This document shows, piece after piece, positions 40,173 to 42,209 of a stretch of 42,209 nucleotides of DNA. This DNA is from Lachnospiraceae bacterium. GTDB lineage: Bacteria; Bacillota; Clostridia; Lachnospirales; Lachnospiraceae. The DNA lies in assembly GCA_015056725.1 (NCBI GenBank), contig SVFS01000017.1:1-42209 (forward strand), in the 5' to 3' direction. How positions within the stretch are numbered: the first letter of the stretch is position 1; every line of letters starts with the position of its first letter. A model generated the notes under the pieces. It saw only the letters and a list, made by a program, of their open reading frames with translations. It was not told the origin of the DNA and did no database searches. The position numbers and the translations under genes are program-made.

Positions 40173-42209
40173 TTAGAACTGAGCAACATCCTTCATAGAG
40201 AAGCTGATTCTACCCATCTTATCTTTACCAAGACATACTACAGTAACTTTATCGCCTAATGTAAGTACATCTTCTACATGGTTGATTCTTTCCTTAGAAA
40301 TCTTAGAAATGTGAACCATACCTTCTTTTCCAGGAGCAAATTCAACGAATGCACCGAATTCTTTGATGCTTACTACTTTACCCTTAAAAATCTGGCCTTC
40401 TTCAAAGTCTGTTGTGATAATCTTAATCATTTCAACAGCCTTGTCCATCATTTCTGCATCTGTACCGCATACTGAAACCTGTCCGTCATCGCTGATGTCA
40501 ATCTTAACACCTGTACGAGCGATGATTTCGTTGATTGTTTTGCCTCTCTGACCTACAACATCACCGATTCTTTCCGGATCAATCTGAAGAGAAACAATCT
40601 TTGGAGCATACTGGTTAACTTCTGCTCTTGGCTCAGCAATTGCAGGTTTCATACATGTATCCATGATAAATAATCTTGCTTCACGACATCTCTGGATAGC
40701 ACCTTCAACGATTGGTCTAGTCAAACCATGAATCTTGATATCCATCTGGATTGCTGTGATACCGTCTGTTGTACCGGTTACCTTAAAGTCCATATCACCA
40801 AAGAAGTCTTCAAGTCCCTGGATATCTGTTAATAATACGAATTCGTCATCTGTATCGCCTGTTACAAGACCACAGGAAATACCGGCTACCATTTTCTTAA
40901 TCGGAACACCTGCAGCCATAAGGGACATACAGGATGCACATGTAGAAGCCATAGATGTAGAACCATTAGATTCAAATGTTTCAGATACTGTACGGATAGC
41001 GTATGGGAATTCTTCTGTAGATGGAAGAACCGGTAAAAGTGCTCTTTCTGCAAGTGCACCATGTCCGATTTCTCTACGTCCCGGACCACGACTAACCTTT
41101 GTTTCACCTACAGAGTATGCAGGGAAATTGTAGTGGTGTAAGTATCTCTTTTCTGTAATGTTTACATCAAGTCCATCTACCTTCTGTACTTCAGATAATG
41201 GAGCAAGTGTTGTAATATTGCAAATCTGTGTCTGACCACGAGTAAACATAGCAGAACCATGTACTCTAGGAATTAAGTCAACTTCTGCTTCCAGTTTTCT
41301 AATCTGGTCAAGCTTACGTCCGTCAGGTCTCTTTTCATCTTTTAAGATCATCTTACGAACTGTTTTCTTTTCATACTGATAAATTGCTTCGCCAAGAATT
41401 GCAAGCCATTCTTCTTTTTCTGCGAAAGCTTCTTCTAATCTGGCTGTAATTACACGAATATTTTCTTCACGAACCTGTTTTTCATCTGTAAATACTGCTT
41501 CTTCCATTTCTGCCGGAGGAACGATTTTCTTCATTTCTTCAAACAGTTCTTCCGGAATTGCACAGCTTTCATATGCATGTTTTGGTTTACCGCATTCTGC
41601 TACAATCTGGTTGATGAATGCGATAATTGTCTGGTTAATGTCATGAGCTTTATAAATAGCTTCTAACATTTTTTCTTCAGGAATTTCATTAGCACCTGCT
41701 TCAATCATGATAACTTTTTCAGATGTAGATGCAACTGTCATCTTTAAGTCACCCTGATCCCACTGAAGCTGGCTTGGGTTTACGATTAATTCACCATCAA
41801 TCATACCCATCTGTGTCATAGCACATGGACCATCAAACGGAATATCAGAAATACATGTTGCAATTGCTGTACCAAGCATAGCAACTAATTCCGGACGACA
41901 TTCCGGATCTACTGCCATTACCATATTGTTAAGTGTAACATCATTTCTATAATCCTTCGGGAATAAAGGACGCATTGGTCTGTCAATTACACGGCTTGTA
42001 AGCACTGCATTTTCAGACGCCTTACCTTCTCTCTTATTAAATCCACCCGGGATTTTACCAACTGCATAAAATTTTTCTTCATATTCTACACTACATGGGA
42101 AGAAATCAATTCCATCTCTAGGTTTTTCAGATGCTGTAGCTGTAGATAATACTGTTGTATCACCATACTGCATAAATGCACATCCGTTTGCCTGTTTACC
42201 AACGCGGCC
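40173..42209 (-). CDS. pnp: polyribonucleotide nucleotidyltransferase (PNPase), 5' end cut
   Basis: PNPase degrades RNA 3' to 5' with phosphate. The frame is open to base 42209: the codons before the first internal ATG read GRVGKQANGCAF, which is the family start region. So 678 residues are visible and about 20 are missing. Two RNase PH domains, the KH domain (VGQRGKTINEIIARTG) and the S1 domain (GQIFKGKVVSIKEFGAFVEF) are seen in order. It ends with FSMKDVAQF. The terminator separates it from spoIIIAA. Confidence 0.96.
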   Translation of the reverse strand, partial: GRVGKQANGCAFMQYGDTTVLSTATASEKPRDGIDFFPCSVEYEEKFYAVGKIPGGFNKREGKASENAVLTSRVIDRPMRPLFPKDYRNDVTLNNMVMAVDPECRPELVAMLGTAIATCISDIPFDGPCAMTQMGMIDGELIVNPSQLQWDQGDLKMTVASTSEKVIMIEAGANEIPEEKMLEAIYKAHDINQTIIAFINQIVAECGKPKHAYESCAIPEELFEEMKKIVPPAEMEEAVFTDEKQVREENIRVITARLEEAFAEKEEWLAILGEAIYQYEKKTVRKMILKDEKRPDGRKLDQIRKLEAEVDLIPRVHGSAMFTRGQTQICNITTLAPLSEVQKVDGLDVNITEKRYLHHYNFPAYSVGETKVSRGPGRREIGHGALAERALLPVLPSTEEFPYAIRTVSETFESNGSTSMASTCASCMSLMAAGVPIKKMVAGISCGLVTGDTDDEFVLLTDIQGLEDFFGDMDFKVTGTTDGITAIQMDIKIHGLTRPIVEGAIQRCREARLFIMDTCMKPAIAEPRAEVNQYAPKIVSLQIDPERIGDVVGQRGKTINEIIARTGVKIDISDDGQVSVCGTDAEMMDKAVEMIKIITTDFEEGQIFKGKVVSIKEFGAFVEFAPGKEGMVHISKISKERINHVEDVLTLGDKVTVVCLGKDKMGRISFSMKDVAQF

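Noticed and set aside
1..42209. CRISPR arrays, tRNA or rRNA genes, insertion sequences, prophage genes
   Set aside because: No regularly spaced repeats, no tRNA or rRNA sequence and no transposase or integrase motif were recognised on either strand.

Overview
The window is chromosomal DNA from an endospore-forming, low-to-medium GC Gram-positive bacterium of the class Clostridia. The complete spoIIIAA-AH operon, spoIVB, a fused secDF, a SCIFF peptide with its radical-SAM maturase and the murE-priA-def-fmt-rsmB order together suggest Lachnospiraceae. The genus cannot be fixed from the sequence alone. No tRNA, rRNA, CRISPR array, insertion sequence or prophage gene was seen. Almost all genes lie on the minus strand. 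The exceptions are three single-gene plus-strand units between 12.8 and 16.8 kb.

Region 1 (1-8.8 kb, minus): recJ, murE, priA, def, fmt, a membrane zinc peptidase and rsmB (cut by the window edge). These are tightly packed genes of DNA repair, cell wall synthesis, replication restart and translation start. Region 2 (8.8-12.7 kb, minus): scfA, scfB and secDF. A 48-residue six-cysteine peptide is followed by its thioether-forming maturase and then by the Sec accessory protein. A terminator hairpin closes this unit and lies at the start of recJ.

Region 3 (12.8-19.8 kb) is an accessory block. It holds a SpoU-type RNA methyltransferase, a coiled-coil zinc-ribbon protein, a membrane GGDEF protein, an iron-type alcohol dehydrogenase, a TetR regulator, and a padR-DUF2812-glycosyltransferase operon. 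Upstream of padR lie three 15-bp operator-like repeats, one of them between -35 and -10.

Region 4 (19.8-30.4 kb, minus) runs asp23-nusB-xseA-xseB-ispA-dxs-tlyA-nadK-argR-recN and then spoIVB. This matches the known Bacillus/Clostridium order, but spo0A, the usual gene after spoIVB, is replaced by Region 3. Region 5 (30.4-42.2 kb, minus) has a transglutaminase-like lipoprotein, prfC and deoB, then the eight-gene spoIIIA operon behind a SigmaE-like promoter, and finally pnp, which lacks its first codons at the window edge.

Several gene starts were set by ribosome-binding sites rather than by the longest reading frame: murE, recN, xseA, spoIVB, padR, the lipoprotein and spoIIIAA. The recJ start was set by family similarity because no good site is visible. 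Five genes appear to use non-ATG starts: priA (TTG), and scfB, tlyA, prfC and spoIIIAH (GTG). Motif and residue positions were counted by hand. Family names come from recognising motifs, not from a database search.
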